Assembly (NCBI RefSeq): GCF_022701295.1
Contig: NZ_CP033204.1
Location: forward strand, 1,364,001-1,428,000
Length of the DNA: 64,000 nt
Direction of reading: 5' to 3'
DNA from: Sphingopyxis sp. YF1
Lineage (GTDB): Bacteria; Pseudomonadota; Alphaproteobacteria; Sphingomonadales; Sphingomonadaceae
The stretch's first letter is position 1. Each line of letters starts with the position of its first letter. The position numbers and the translations under genes were made by a program. The notes under the pieces were generated by a model that saw only the letters and a program-made list of their open reading frames with translations, was not told where the DNA came from and did not search any database. Shown in pieces: positions 26,871 to 34,389 of the stretch.

Positions 26871-28211
26871 ATGCGGACTTTACTGGCGGGCGCGGCAGCC
26901 CTTGCTCTCTCGGCTCTTGCGGCATCGCCTGCGGCGGCGCAGGCGACCGACAGCGCGATCGGGACGGAGATCAAGCAGGACATGCCGTCGCTGATGGCGA
27001 TCTATCGCGACCTGCACGCCAACCCCGAACTGAGCTTCATGGAAGTGCGTTCGGCAGGCATATTGGCGGCCGAGGCGCGCAAGCTGGGTTTCAAGGTCAC
27101 CGAAAAGGTCGGCGGTACCGGTGTCGTCGCGGTGATGGAAAACGGCCCCGGCCCGGTGGTGCTGGTGCGCGCCGACATGGACGGGCTGCCGGTGATCGAG
27201 CAGACCGGGCTGCCCGGCGCGTCGAAGGTACGCGTGACGACCAAGGAGGGTGTCGAAACGGGCGTGATGCACGCGTGCGGTCACGACACACACATGACCG
27301 CGTGGATCGGTGTCGCGCGGCGTATGGCGGCGAACAAGGGCAAATGGTCGGGAACGCTGGTGATGATCGGCCAGCCCGCCGAGGAGCGCGGCGCAGGCGC
27401 GCGGATGATGCTGGAGGACGGGCTCTATACGCGCTTTCCCAAGCCGCAATATGCGCTCGCTTTCCATGACGCCGCGCAGTTCCCGGCGGGGCAGATCGGC
27501 TACACCGCGGGTTATGCGCTCGCCAATGTCGACAGCGTCGATGTCCTCGTGAAGGGGGTCGGTGGGCACGGCGCCTATCCGCAGACGACCAAGGACCCGA
27601 TCGTGCTGGCGAGCCGCATCGTCGGCGCGCTGCAGACGCTGGTGTCGCGCGAGATCAGCCCGCTCGACAGCGCGGTGGTGACCGTCGGCAGCTTCCACGC
27701 GGGCGCGAAGCACAACATTATTTCGGACGAGGCGCGGCTGCAACTGACGGTGCGGAGCTACACCGACGAGGTGCGGGGCCATCTGCTGGACGGCATTGCG
27801 CGCATCGCGAAGGGCGAGGCGATCGCGGCGGGCATGCCCGAGGACCGGATGCCGGTGGTGAGCGTGCAGAAGGACGAATATACGCCCGCCACGTACAACA
27901 CCCCCGAATTCACCGAAGAGATGGCGGGCTTCCTGAAGACGCAGTTCGGCGAGGCGCGGTTGACTGCGATGCAGCCGGTGATGGGCGGCGAGGATTTCGG
28001 CCGCTTTTCCCGCGAACCGAACAAGGATGTGAAGAGCCTGATCATCTGGGTCGGCGGCGTCCCGCATGCCGAATATGACGCGGCGAAGAAGGAAGGCCGC
28101 ACCCTGCCGAGCCTGCACTCGCCCTTCTGGGCACCCGAGGCGGACACGGTGATCTCGACCGCGACCGAGGCGCTGACGGGGATGGCGATGAAGCTGATGC
28201 CGAAGGGGTAG
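26871..28211 (+). CDS. Secreted M20-family amidohydrolase (hippurate hydrolase-like)
   Basis: The 446-residue zinc hydrolase of the M20D/amidohydrolase group removes acyl groups from N-acyl amino acids or cleaves small peptides. The signal peptide is MRTLLAGAAALALSALAASPAAAQA. The metal site contains RADMDGLPV, HACGHDTHMTAWIG, GQPAEERGAGA and, near the end, VMGGEDFGRF. The dimerisation domain is in the middle (DVLVKGVGGHGAYPQTTKDPI). Periplasmic location is expected. It is followed 5 bp later by the beta-lactamase-fold hydrolase gene, so the two are likely cotranscribed. Confidence 0.94.
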   Translation: MRTLLAGAAALALSALAASPAAAQATDSAIGTEIKQDMPSLMAIYRDLHANPELSFMEVRSAGILAAEARKLGFKVTEKVGGTGVVAVMENGPGPVVLVRADMDGLPVIEQTGLPGASKVRVTTKEGVETGVMHACGHDTHMTAWIGVARRMAANKGKWSGTLVMIGQPAEERGAGARMMLEDGLYTRFPKPQYALAFHDAAQFPAGQIGYTAGYALANVDSVDVLVKGVGGHGAYPQTTKDPIVLASRIVGALQTLVSREISPLDSAVVTVGSFHAGAKHNIISDEARLQLTVRSYTDEVRGHLLDGIARIAKGEAIAAGMPEDRMPVVSVQKDEYTPATYNTPEFTEEMAGFLKTQFGEARLTAMQPVMGGEDFGRFSREPNKDVKSLIIWVGGVPHAEYDAAKKEGRTLPSLHSPFWAPEADTVISTATEALTGMAMKLMPKG

Positions 28212-28216
28212 GGGCA

Positions 28217-29446
28217 ATGACGGCATTCGGGCGGCGTTCCCTGCTGGTCGGATCCGCCGCGCTGATCGCCGGCGGTGCAGCGCCTGCCCGCGCCGGGACG
28301 GGCGCGCCCTGTCCGGACGGCAAGGCCGGCTGGGTGCCGTCGGATGCGCTGGTCGAGGCGCTTCCGCGCCTCATGCGGATTGCGGGGGTGCCCGGCGTGG
28401 CCATCGCGGTCGTGGATCGCGGGCGGCTCGCCTGGAGCGGAAGCTTCGGCGTCAAGAGCATCCTCGCCCGCGACCCGGTACGCGAGGACACGTTGTTCGA
28501 GGCGGCTTCGATGACCAAGCCGGTCTTTGCCTATGTCGTGATGCGGTTGGCCGACGAGAAGCGCCTCGACCTCGACACACCGCTCGTCGCATATCGTCGC
28601 CCGGCCTATCTGGGCAAGGATCCGAATCTCGAGCGCATCACGGCGCGGCATGTGCTGGAGCATTCGACCGGTTTGCCCAACTGGGCGTCGGAGCCGCTCG
28701 TCACGAACAGCGCGCCCGGATCGGGCTACAGCTACTCCGGCGAGGCCTTCATCTGGCTCCAGCTGGTTGTCGAGACGATCACGGGAACGAGCCTTGGCAG
28801 CGTGATGCGGGCCAAGCTGTTCGATCCGGCCGGAATGTCCCGCAGCAGTTTCGGCTGGGACGAGGAGATCGCCCGATCGGCTGTGTTCGGCCATTCCGAG
28901 CCCCCGGAAGGCGAAACGACGCTTCCGCCCCAGCCGACGCGCGAGCTGGGCGACCGGCTGCTGCGGGTCGCCACGAAGTGGGGCAAGCCGATCGCATCGT
29001 GGAGTTTTGAAGATTCGATGCGCGCGATGCAGGAGAGCGACCCAAAGACGCCGCCGTCGACACACGATCTATTGGTCAATTCGGCCGGAGGTCTGCTGAT
29101 GACCGCGTCCGACTATGCGAGGTTCATGATCCTCATGATGGAGCGGCGAGACCGGGCAGGCTGGGAGATCAGCGATATGGCGCGGCAGGCAATGCTCACC
29201 CCCCGGATCGACGTGCGCGGGCGCGACATTTCGCGCGGGCTGGGATGGGAACTCGAGGAAGCACCCGCGGGCCGGCTGTTCCAGCATAGCGGCAGCAATT
29301 ACGGAATTTTCAAGACGCTGGGCGTCGGCGATGCCCCGAACGGGCGCGCGATCGTCGTCTTTACCAATGGCGCGAACGGCAATGTACTCGCGGCCCGGAT
29401 CGTTCGCGAGGCAACGGGAATCGACCGACTGAAGTCGTTGATCTGA
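28217..29446 (+). CDS. Serine hydrolase of the class C beta-lactamase/esterase fold
   Basis: The 409-residue protein carries an RR-containing export signal (GRRSLLVGSAALIAGGAAPARA), possibly Tat. The active-site SxxK is SMTK (Ser98, Lys101), the second motif is in SGYSYSGEAF, and the third triad is HSG in LFQHSGSNYG. Members act as D-aminopeptidases, esterases or carboxypeptidases rather than true beta-lactamases; I cannot choose. It lies 5 bp behind the M20 gene. Confidence 0.9.
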   Translation: MTAFGRRSLLVGSAALIAGGAAPARAGTGAPCPDGKAGWVPSDALVEALPRLMRIAGVPGVAIAVVDRGRLAWSGSFGVKSILARDPVREDTLFEAASMTKPVFAYVVMRLADEKRLDLDTPLVAYRRPAYLGKDPNLERITARHVLEHSTGLPNWASEPLVTNSAPGSGYSYSGEAFIWLQLVVETITGTSLGSVMRAKLFDPAGMSRSSFGWDEEIARSAVFGHSEPPEGETTLPPQPTRELGDRLLRVATKWGKPIASWSFEDSMRAMQESDPKTPPSTHDLLVNSAGGLLMTASDYARFMILMMERRDRAGWEISDMARQAMLTPRIDVRGRDISRGLGWELEEAPAGRLFQHSGSNYGIFKTLGVGDAPNGRAIVVFTNGANGNVLAARIVREATGIDRLKSLI

Positions 29447-29655
29447 TCCGTTTTTCGGCGTCGGCGCCGTCAGCCATCTCCGAACCTGCGCCTGCAACCG
29501 CCCGCGCGTCGTGCGCGGCGACGCCGTCGTCACGGAGAGCGTGAGGAGGTCGCGCCGCCTGGTACGCATTGCCCTTCGTCCCGTCGGCGGCGGCAACGCC
29601 GGCAATGGCAGCCCGGCCCCGCCTCGCGGCGCCCGGTCGGGGCGCGCCGCCGTTT

Positions 29656-29670
29656 CCCAAATTTATTGGG
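29656..29670. promoter_or_regulatory. Palindrome CCCAA-N5-TTGGG
   Basis: A perfect 5-5-5 palindrome lies 37 bp upstream of the LuxR-type regulator gene, in an otherwise GC-rich spacer. It could be its own operator. Confidence 0.35.
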
Positions 29671-29706
29671 ATGGACCTGTTCGTGGCGCTATGGTGAGCA
29701 ACAGCC

Positions 29707-30531
29707 ATGTCTGCCAACCACCCCCTGCCGGGCTTGTCCGCATGCCTTACCGACCGGGAAGTCGAAATTCTGCGCCTTCTCGCCGCCGGGCATACGGTGA
29801 AGACGATCGCCGCGCGGCTCGACCGGTCGGAAACCTCGATCAACGAGCGTTTGCGCACCGCGCGCCGCAAGACAGGGGTCGGTAGCAGCCGCGAACTGGC
29901 GCGCCTGCTCGACGTCCAGGAAATTTGTGACAAGAAAATCGATCTTTCGAAACCGCGTTCCGCCGGGAAGGAGTCGGCGCACACCGCGACCATCGGGGTT
30001 CGCGGTTCGAAAGGAATGATCGTCATGCTCATCGCAATACCCATGGCCGCCGCCGGATTGATGGTCGCCGGCACCCCCTCCACCGATCAGGTCGCGACGC
30101 CCGCCGCGGTTTTCAGCGCCGCGTCGCAGCCGCTACCGCTCGTCGGGCGCTGGTCGCTCGACGCCTCGGAGATGCCCGAACAGGAGCGGCCGCAACGGGT
30201 GACGATGACGTTCCGCGCAGCGCAGGACGGAAAATGGACGACGCGCGTCGAAATCGTCGCTCCCGACGGGACGAGCAGGCATGCGGAATCGACCGCCGCG
30301 CTCGACGGTACCCCGGTGCCGGTCACCGGCAATATGGGCTTCATCGACAGCGTCGCGCTGCGCCAGCCGGCGCCGGACACCTTGGTCATGACATTGGGCA
30401 AGGCCGGCGCGCGGGTGTCGACGCGGGTCTATACGGTCGCCGCGGATCGCAAATCCATGACCGAAACGATCGTCTGGTCGGGCGGCAATCGTGAAAAACT
30501 GGAAGCGACGCGGTTCAATCGCATCGATTGA
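29707..30531 (+). CDS. Membrane-tethered LuxR-type transcriptional regulator
   Basis: The 274-residue protein begins with a GerE/LuxR helix-turn-helix (residues about 13-70: LTDREVEILRLLAAGHTVK...ETSINERLR). A basic linker follows, then one TM helix (about 104-121: IVMLIAIPMAAAGLMV) and a periplasmic domain of about 150 residues (VGRWSLDASEMPEQERPQ to the end) with beta-strand character. There is no receiver or kinase, so it looks like a one-component, ToxR-like regulator that senses something outside the membrane. The periplasmic domain resembles none I can name. Target genes are unknown; the palindrome just upstream may be an autoregulatory site. Confidence 0.85.
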   Translation: MSANHPLPGLSACLTDREVEILRLLAAGHTVKTIAARLDRSETSINERLRTARRKTGVGSSRELARLLDVQEICDKKIDLSKPRSAGKESAHTATIGVRGSKGMIVMLIAIPMAAAGLMVAGTPSTDQVATPAAVFSAASQPLPLVGRWSLDASEMPEQERPQRVTMTFRAAQDGKWTTRVEIVAPDGTSRHAESTAALDGTPVPVTGNMGFIDSVALRQPAPDTLVMTLGKAGARVSTRVYTVAADRKSMTETIVWSGGNREKLEATRFNRID

Positions 30532-30579
30532 CCGTCACCCGGCGCGCATGCGCCGGCGCCCCGGCGGGTTGGGGGTGGT

Positions 30580-31485
30580 TCATTCGCTGGTTTTCAGGGT
30601 TTCGAGCCACCCCAACAGCTCCGCCTGCAACCGCACGCGCGCATCGGACCAGCTGTGGTCGGTCGCGACGTGCAGCGTCCTGAGCTTCGCGCCGCCGCCC
30701 TCCTTGCGGATCGCTTCGGCGAGCGCGTCGGTGCCCGCGGCGAGGCCGTCGTCGGACGAGAGGAGGAAGAGGTTCGTCCCGCTCAGTGCGGAGGCGCCCC
30801 TGGTCCAGTCGAAGGCGTTCGCGTTCGCGATCAGCTCGTCGGCCATGACCTCGGGCGAGGTGCCCGCAAGGGCTTCCTGGCCGTTGGCCTTCATCCCTGC
30901 AGCGAGCTGGTCGCGCGGGGCCTTGCCGAAGGCGCCGAGGTTGGCGGCGGAGATCATCGCGGCGCCGAGCAGGCGCCTGTCCTTCGCGGCGGTGATCGCG
31001 GTGACCCAGCCGCCCATGCTGTGCCCCATGATGACGAGGCGCTTGGGGTCGATACGCAGCTTCGCGGCGTTGGCGGGGTCGCGCGCGAAGGCGAGGACGG
31101 CGCCCGCGTCCTCGAGATTCTGCGCGAAGCGATAGCCACCGGGGCTGCCCCACGAGCCGCGATAGTTGAAGGTGATGACGGTCCAGCCGGCACGGCGGAT
31201 CGCCTGTGCGAGGTCGAGATTCTTTTCGATGCCGGGCAGACCGTGGCAGATGATGACTGCCGGGTGCGGGCCGGAGCCGGCCGGGATATAGGCGACGCCG
31301 TTGACCTCCACCCCGCCGGTCGGCCCTCCGGTTGGAATATGGAGAACCTCCATCGCGGCGGGAAACGCCTTGTCGGCGGGCGGGTCGGTGTAGATTGCGG
31401 CGGGAATGCCGGCGCTTTGGGCGAGAGCGGGTACGGGCAGCGCCGCGATCGAGAGCGCGGTGACGACGGCGAGTTTGCGGTTCAT
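30580..31485 (-). CDS. Secreted alpha/beta hydrolase
   Basis: The 301-residue protein has a signal peptide (MNRKLAVVTALSIAALPVPALAQ) and an alpha/beta-hydrolase fold. The oxyanion strand is VIICHGLPG, the nucleophile Ser156 is in IMGHSMGGW, the acid is near LLSSDDGLAAG and the His is in VATDHSWSD. It is of the dienelactone hydrolase/BAAT-like esterase kind; the substrate is unknown. The start is the ATG at 31485, because the signal peptide begins there; the open frame continues upstream only through a repeat. Confidence 0.9.
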   Translation of the reverse strand: MNRKLAVVTALSIAALPVPALAQSAGIPAAIYTDPPADKAFPAAMEVLHIPTGGPTGGVEVNGVAYIPAGSGPHPAVIICHGLPGIEKNLDLAQAIRRAGWTVITFNYRGSWGSPGGYRFAQNLEDAGAVLAFARDPANAAKLRIDPKRLVIMGHSMGGWVTAITAAKDRRLLGAAMISAANLGAFGKAPRDQLAAGMKANGQEALAGTSPEVMADELIANANAFDWTRGASALSGTNLFLLSSDDGLAAGTDALAEAIRKEGGGAKLRTLHVATDHSWSDARVRLQAELLGWLETLKTSE

Positions 31486-31516
31486 GCTGGCTTGTCTCCC
31501 CTGAATTGAACCATTG

Positions 31517-31570
31517 CGCTGAGCCTGTCCGAAGGGGACCGTCCGGGAAGCGCCCTTCGCAGGCTCAGGG
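31517..31570. repeat. REP-like inverted repeat, class A variant
   Basis: GCTGAGCCTGTCCGAAGGG and CCCTTCGCAGGCTCAGGGC form inverted arms between the alpha/beta-hydrolase start and the crotonase stop. It is related to the elements at 1873 and 15586. Confidence 0.7.
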
Positions 31571-32368
31571 CTATGGCGATGAATTGGGCGGAAGGCGCAT
31601 CTCGCTTTCCCCGAACGCCGCAAAGCTGCCGCTGCGGCCTTCGCCTTCGGCGAAACGCCGGGCGCCCGCGGCGGCGCCTTCGCGCAGGGGGCGAACGCCG
31701 GCATGGGCTTCGTGCGTGAGCGCGGCTTCGAGGTCGAAATCCCACTGGCGGTAGGCGCTCATCCGGTCGCTGTTCATGCAGATTTGCGGGAAAGCGGCGA
31801 TCTGTCTGGCGAGCGCGATCGCTGCGGGGAGGGCGGTGCCGTCGGGAACGACGCGGTCGGCGAGGCCGATGCGCTGCGCTTCGGCAGCGTCGACCGGGCG
31901 TCCGGTGAGGATCATGTCGAGCGCGCGGCCTTGGCCGACGATGCGCGGCAGGCGAACGGTGCCGCCGTCGATCAGCGGAACGCCCCAGCGGCGGCAATAG
32001 ACGCCGAAGATTGCGGATTCGGCCGCGACGCGGAGATCGCACCACAAGGCAAGTTCGAGCCCGCCGGCGACGGCATGGCCTTCGACCGCGGCGATCACGG
32101 GCTTTTCGAGCAGCATGCGCGTCGGACCCATCGGGCCGGGGGCTTCGGGATCGTAGCGCGTCGCGCCGACCGCGGTGAGGTCGAAACCCGCGCAGAAATG
32201 GCCGCCGCAACCGGTCAGGATCGCGACGCGCGCGGTTTCGTCTGCGGCGAAGGCGGCGAAGGCGTCGCGCAGCGCCCCGGCGGTTGCGGGGTCGACCGCG
32301 TTGCGCTTGGCCGGGCGGTTGATGGCGATGACGGTGATCGCGCCGTCGCGGTCGATCTGGATGGACAT
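31571..32368 (-). CDS. Enoyl-CoA hydratase/isomerase (crotonase) family protein
   Basis: The 265-residue crotonase fold protein acts on CoA thioesters. The first oxyanion strand is GGHFCAGFDLTAVG and the second is VEGHAVAGGLELALWCDLRVA. The usual catalytic Glu of the first position is not obvious (FGVYCRRWGVPLIDGG), so it need not be a true hydratase. Start ATG 32368 (MSIQIDRDGAITVIAINRP) is the family standard. No beta-oxidation genes are adjacent. Confidence 0.9.
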   Translation of the reverse strand: MSIQIDRDGAITVIAINRPAKRNAVDPATAGALRDAFAAFAADETARVAILTGCGGHFCAGFDLTAVGATRYDPEAPGPMGPTRMLLEKPVIAAVEGHAVAGGLELALWCDLRVAAESAIFGVYCRRWGVPLIDGGTVRLPRIVGQGRALDMILTGRPVDAAEAQRIGLADRVVPDGTALPAAIALARQIAAFPQICMNSDRMSAYRQWDFDLEAALTHEAHAGVRPLREGAAAGARRFAEGEGRSGSFAAFGESEMRLPPNSSP

Positions 32369-32622
32369 GGGCAGCGCTTCTCCGGGCGGTCGGACGAAAT
32401 TTTCGCGACCATGGCGCGGGCGGGGGTTGAAAGCGAGTCCCCGCGTGCCTAGGTATGGGTCATGCGGGCCGGGCCCCTCTGGCGTCGGCGGGATATTCCC
32501 GCCCTCGTGATGTCGGACCGCATCGGGTGACACCGATGCTTGCGGCCCTCCTCTCCCCCCTGACCACGGGCCCCTGCGTCGGCGTCACCTGTTTCTTGAG
32601 CTTGCTCGATCAGGAGGCCCCT

Positions 32623-32799
32623 ATGCGTTCCATTTCGCGTTTCTACCGACTTTCGCTGCTGTACCGGCAGCTCGACGATGCCGTGCGCAGCGAAGCGCGC
32701 CGCGGCGCCGATGCCTTTCGCCTGCTGCGGCTGAAAAGTGCCAAGCTGGCGGTCAAGCGCCGGCTCGCCGCGCAGATGCAGCCCGCGCTCGCGCGCTGA
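32623..32799 (+). CDS. DUF465 (YdcH-like) small protein
   Basis: The 58-residue basic helical protein contains YRQLDDAVRSEARRGADAFR and then LLRLKSAKLAVKRRLA. This is the alphaproteobacterial DUF465 pattern (LDxxIxxE...LKxxKLxLKxxI). The SD CAGGAGG (32611-32617) sits 5 nt before the ATG. Function unknown. It is 78 bp upstream of the TerC-family gene and separated from it by a strong hairpin. Confidence 0.75.
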   Translation: MRSISRFYRLSLLYRQLDDAVRSEARRGADAFRLLRLKSAKLAVKRRLAAQMQPALAR

Positions 32800-32818
32800 A
32801 CCGGCAATCATGACAAGC

Positions 32819-32858
32819 GGCCGTGCGTGCCGCCCCTTCGCGGGCGGCACGCACGGCC
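32819..32858 (+). terminator. Perfect 17-bp hairpin between DUF465 and TerC genes
   Basis: Arms 32819-32835 and 32842-32858 are exact inverted complements with a 6-nt CTTCGC loop. No T-run follows; the SD of the next gene starts about 6 nt later. It is either a U-tract-less terminator or a structural leader of the TerC mRNA. Confidence 0.6.
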
Positions 32859-32876
32859 TGTTCAGGGATGAATTTC

Positions 32877-33863
32877 ATGGAATTTCTGACCGCGGACTGG
32901 CTGGGCACTCCGGCCTGGTTCTGGCTGGCCTTCATCGGGCTGGTCGTTCTGCTCACCGCCTTCGATCTTGGCGTCCTCAACAGGGAAAACAAGGAGATGG
33001 GCATCGGCGAGAGCCTGAAGCTCTCGGCCTTCTACATCAGCATCGCGCTGGCGTTCGGCGTCTGGGTCTGGCTTGCCAAGGGCGGCGAGGCGGGGCTGCA
33101 ATATTACACCGGCTTCTTCATCGAGAAGGCGCTGTCGATCGACAACATCTTCGTCATCTCGCTGATCTTCACGACCTTTGCGATCCCGCCGCGTTACCAG
33201 TATCGCGCCTTGCTGTGGGGCATTGTCGCGGTGATCGTGCTGCGCGGCATCATGATCGCGGGCGGCGCGGCGCTGGTAAACGAATATGGCTGGGTGCTCT
33301 ATGTCTTCGCGGCCTTCCTCGTGTTTACGGGGGTGAAGATGCTCTTCGCGAGCGACACGCCGATGGACGTGAAGGGCAACCCTGTGGTGCAGTGGCTGTT
33401 GCGTCACATCCCGCTGACGCACGAACTGCACGGCGAGAGATTCTTCGTCAAGCTGCCCGACAGCAAGACGGGCAAGCTCGCGCTGACCGCGACGCCGCTG
33501 TTCCTCGCGCTGGTGGTGATCAACCTCGCCGACCTGGTATTCGCCGTCGACAGCGTGCCGGCGATCTTTGCAATCACCACCGACACCTTCATCGTCTACA
33601 CCTCGAACATCATGGCGATCCTCGGCCTGCGCGCGCTGTACTTCGCGCTGTCGGCGATGGTCCACCGCTTCCATTACCTCAAATATGCGCTCGCGCTGGT
33701 GCTGGTGTTCATCGGGTCGAAGATCTTCGTCGCCGATTTCATCCTCGGCGGCGACAAGTTCCCGCCGCTGGTCAGCCTGGGCGTTACCGTCGCGCTGATC
33801 GCGGGCGGGGTGATCTGGTCGCTCGTCAAGACGAAGGACGAGCCGCTGGTGATCGAGAAATAG
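32877..33863 (+). CDS. TerC/Alx-family membrane protein
   Basis: The 328-residue protein has about nine TM helices of the TerC family (Alx type), which in E. coli exports manganese. Family blocks are AFDLGVLNREN near TM1, GFFIEKALSIDNIFVISLIF, and the second half NLADLVFAVDSVPAIFAIT, with the conserved acidic residues in the membrane. The start is ATG 32877, because the SD AGGG (32864-32867) fits it; ATG 32868 overlaps that SD. I see no yybP-ykoY riboswitch pattern upstream, only the hairpin. A good terminator follows. Confidence 0.93.
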   Translation: MEFLTADWLGTPAWFWLAFIGLVVLLTAFDLGVLNRENKEMGIGESLKLSAFYISIALAFGVWVWLAKGGEAGLQYYTGFFIEKALSIDNIFVISLIFTTFAIPPRYQYRALLWGIVAVIVLRGIMIAGGAALVNEYGWVLYVFAAFLVFTGVKMLFASDTPMDVKGNPVVQWLLRHIPLTHELHGERFFVKLPDSKTGKLALTATPLFLALVVINLADLVFAVDSVPAIFAITTDTFIVYTSNIMAILGLRALYFALSAMVHRFHYLKYALALVLVFIGSKIFVADFILGGDKFPPLVSLGVTVALIAGGVIWSLVKTKDEPLVIEK

Positions 33864-33865
33864 CG

Positions 33866-33896
33866 AAAGGGGCGGGCCGCAAGGCTCGCCCCTTTT
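33866..33896. terminator. Intrinsic terminator with GCAA tetraloop
   Basis: AAAGGGGCGGGCC and GGCTCGCCCCTTT form a 13-bp stem (one G-U) closed by GCAA, with TTTT on the plus strand. It ends the TerC transcript and probably also the WYL gene coming from the other side. Confidence 0.85.
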
Positions 33897-33899
33897 CGG

Positions 33900-34199
33900 T
33901 CAGACGGCGAGGAGCAACGTGTCGTCCTCGTGCGGCGCAGCGGCCTCGAACGAGGGCAGGGGTTCGAATTCCTCGTCCTGCAATTCGGTGACCGCGAGGC
34001 CGTCGAGCTTGAAATGGCCGAGCCGCCAGTCGTCGGGCGAACGCCAGTTCTTGCTGAGGTTGAGCGCGCTGATGAACAGGTCGCCGCGGCGTTCGAACAT
34101 CTGGTGCGGCGCGAGCTGCATGATGTTGCCGTTATATTGCGCAGTGACCATGCGGCGGCGCGCGATGGCTTCCATCAGTTTGAGGCGGGTGTCGTTCAT
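33900..34199 (-). CDS. Mini WYL-domain-like protein
   Basis: The 99-residue protein (from ATG 34199) resembles the core of a WYL domain: RRMVTAQYNGNIMQLAPHQM, then GDLFISALNLSKNW and LGHFKLDGLAVTEL. These correspond to the V/I-x-Y, P-h, W and D-G-L positions. WYL domains sense ligands or nucleic acids and normally follow an HTH; here there is none, so it is either an accessory sensor or a member of the free-standing WYL-like proteins. An acidic tail follows. A longer frame upstream exists but has low-complexity sequence. A palindrome lies 46 bp upstream. Confidence 0.65.
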   Translation of the reverse strand: MNDTRLKLMEAIARRRMVTAQYNGNIMQLAPHQMFERRGDLFISALNLSKNWRSPDDWRLGHFKLDGLAVTELQDEEFEPLPSFEAAAPHEDDTLLLAV

Positions 34200-34244
34200 G
34201 ATCGGCAGGCTCGGGGAGGGGGAGGGAGAAGTTTCTGATTGATT

Positions 34245-34255
34245 GTGCAATGCAC
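34245..34255. promoter_or_regulatory. Palindrome GTGCA-A-TGCAC
   Basis: A perfect 5-1-5 palindrome sits in the AT-richer upstream region of the mini WYL gene, 46 bp before its start. Possible operator; the regulator is unknown. Confidence 0.3.
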
Positions 34256-34389
34256 CATAACCCACGCGCGCATGAAGGTTCAAGGTCGGAATCGACAAAA
34301 AAGTTGATGATTATGCGACGCGCGCGCGCCGGGCGGCATCGCGGCATGCCGGTTTTGCCCCGGTTTCGCGCGCGCGGCCCGGCGTTGCG

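Noticed and set aside
28217..29446. True class C beta-lactamase (resistance gene)
   Set aside because: Has SMTK but the second and third motifs fit the wider esterase/D-peptidase group; no resistance context.
32800..32876. yybP-ykoY manganese riboswitch before the TerC gene
   Set aside because: Only a simple hairpin is present; the conserved riboswitch bases are not recognisable.
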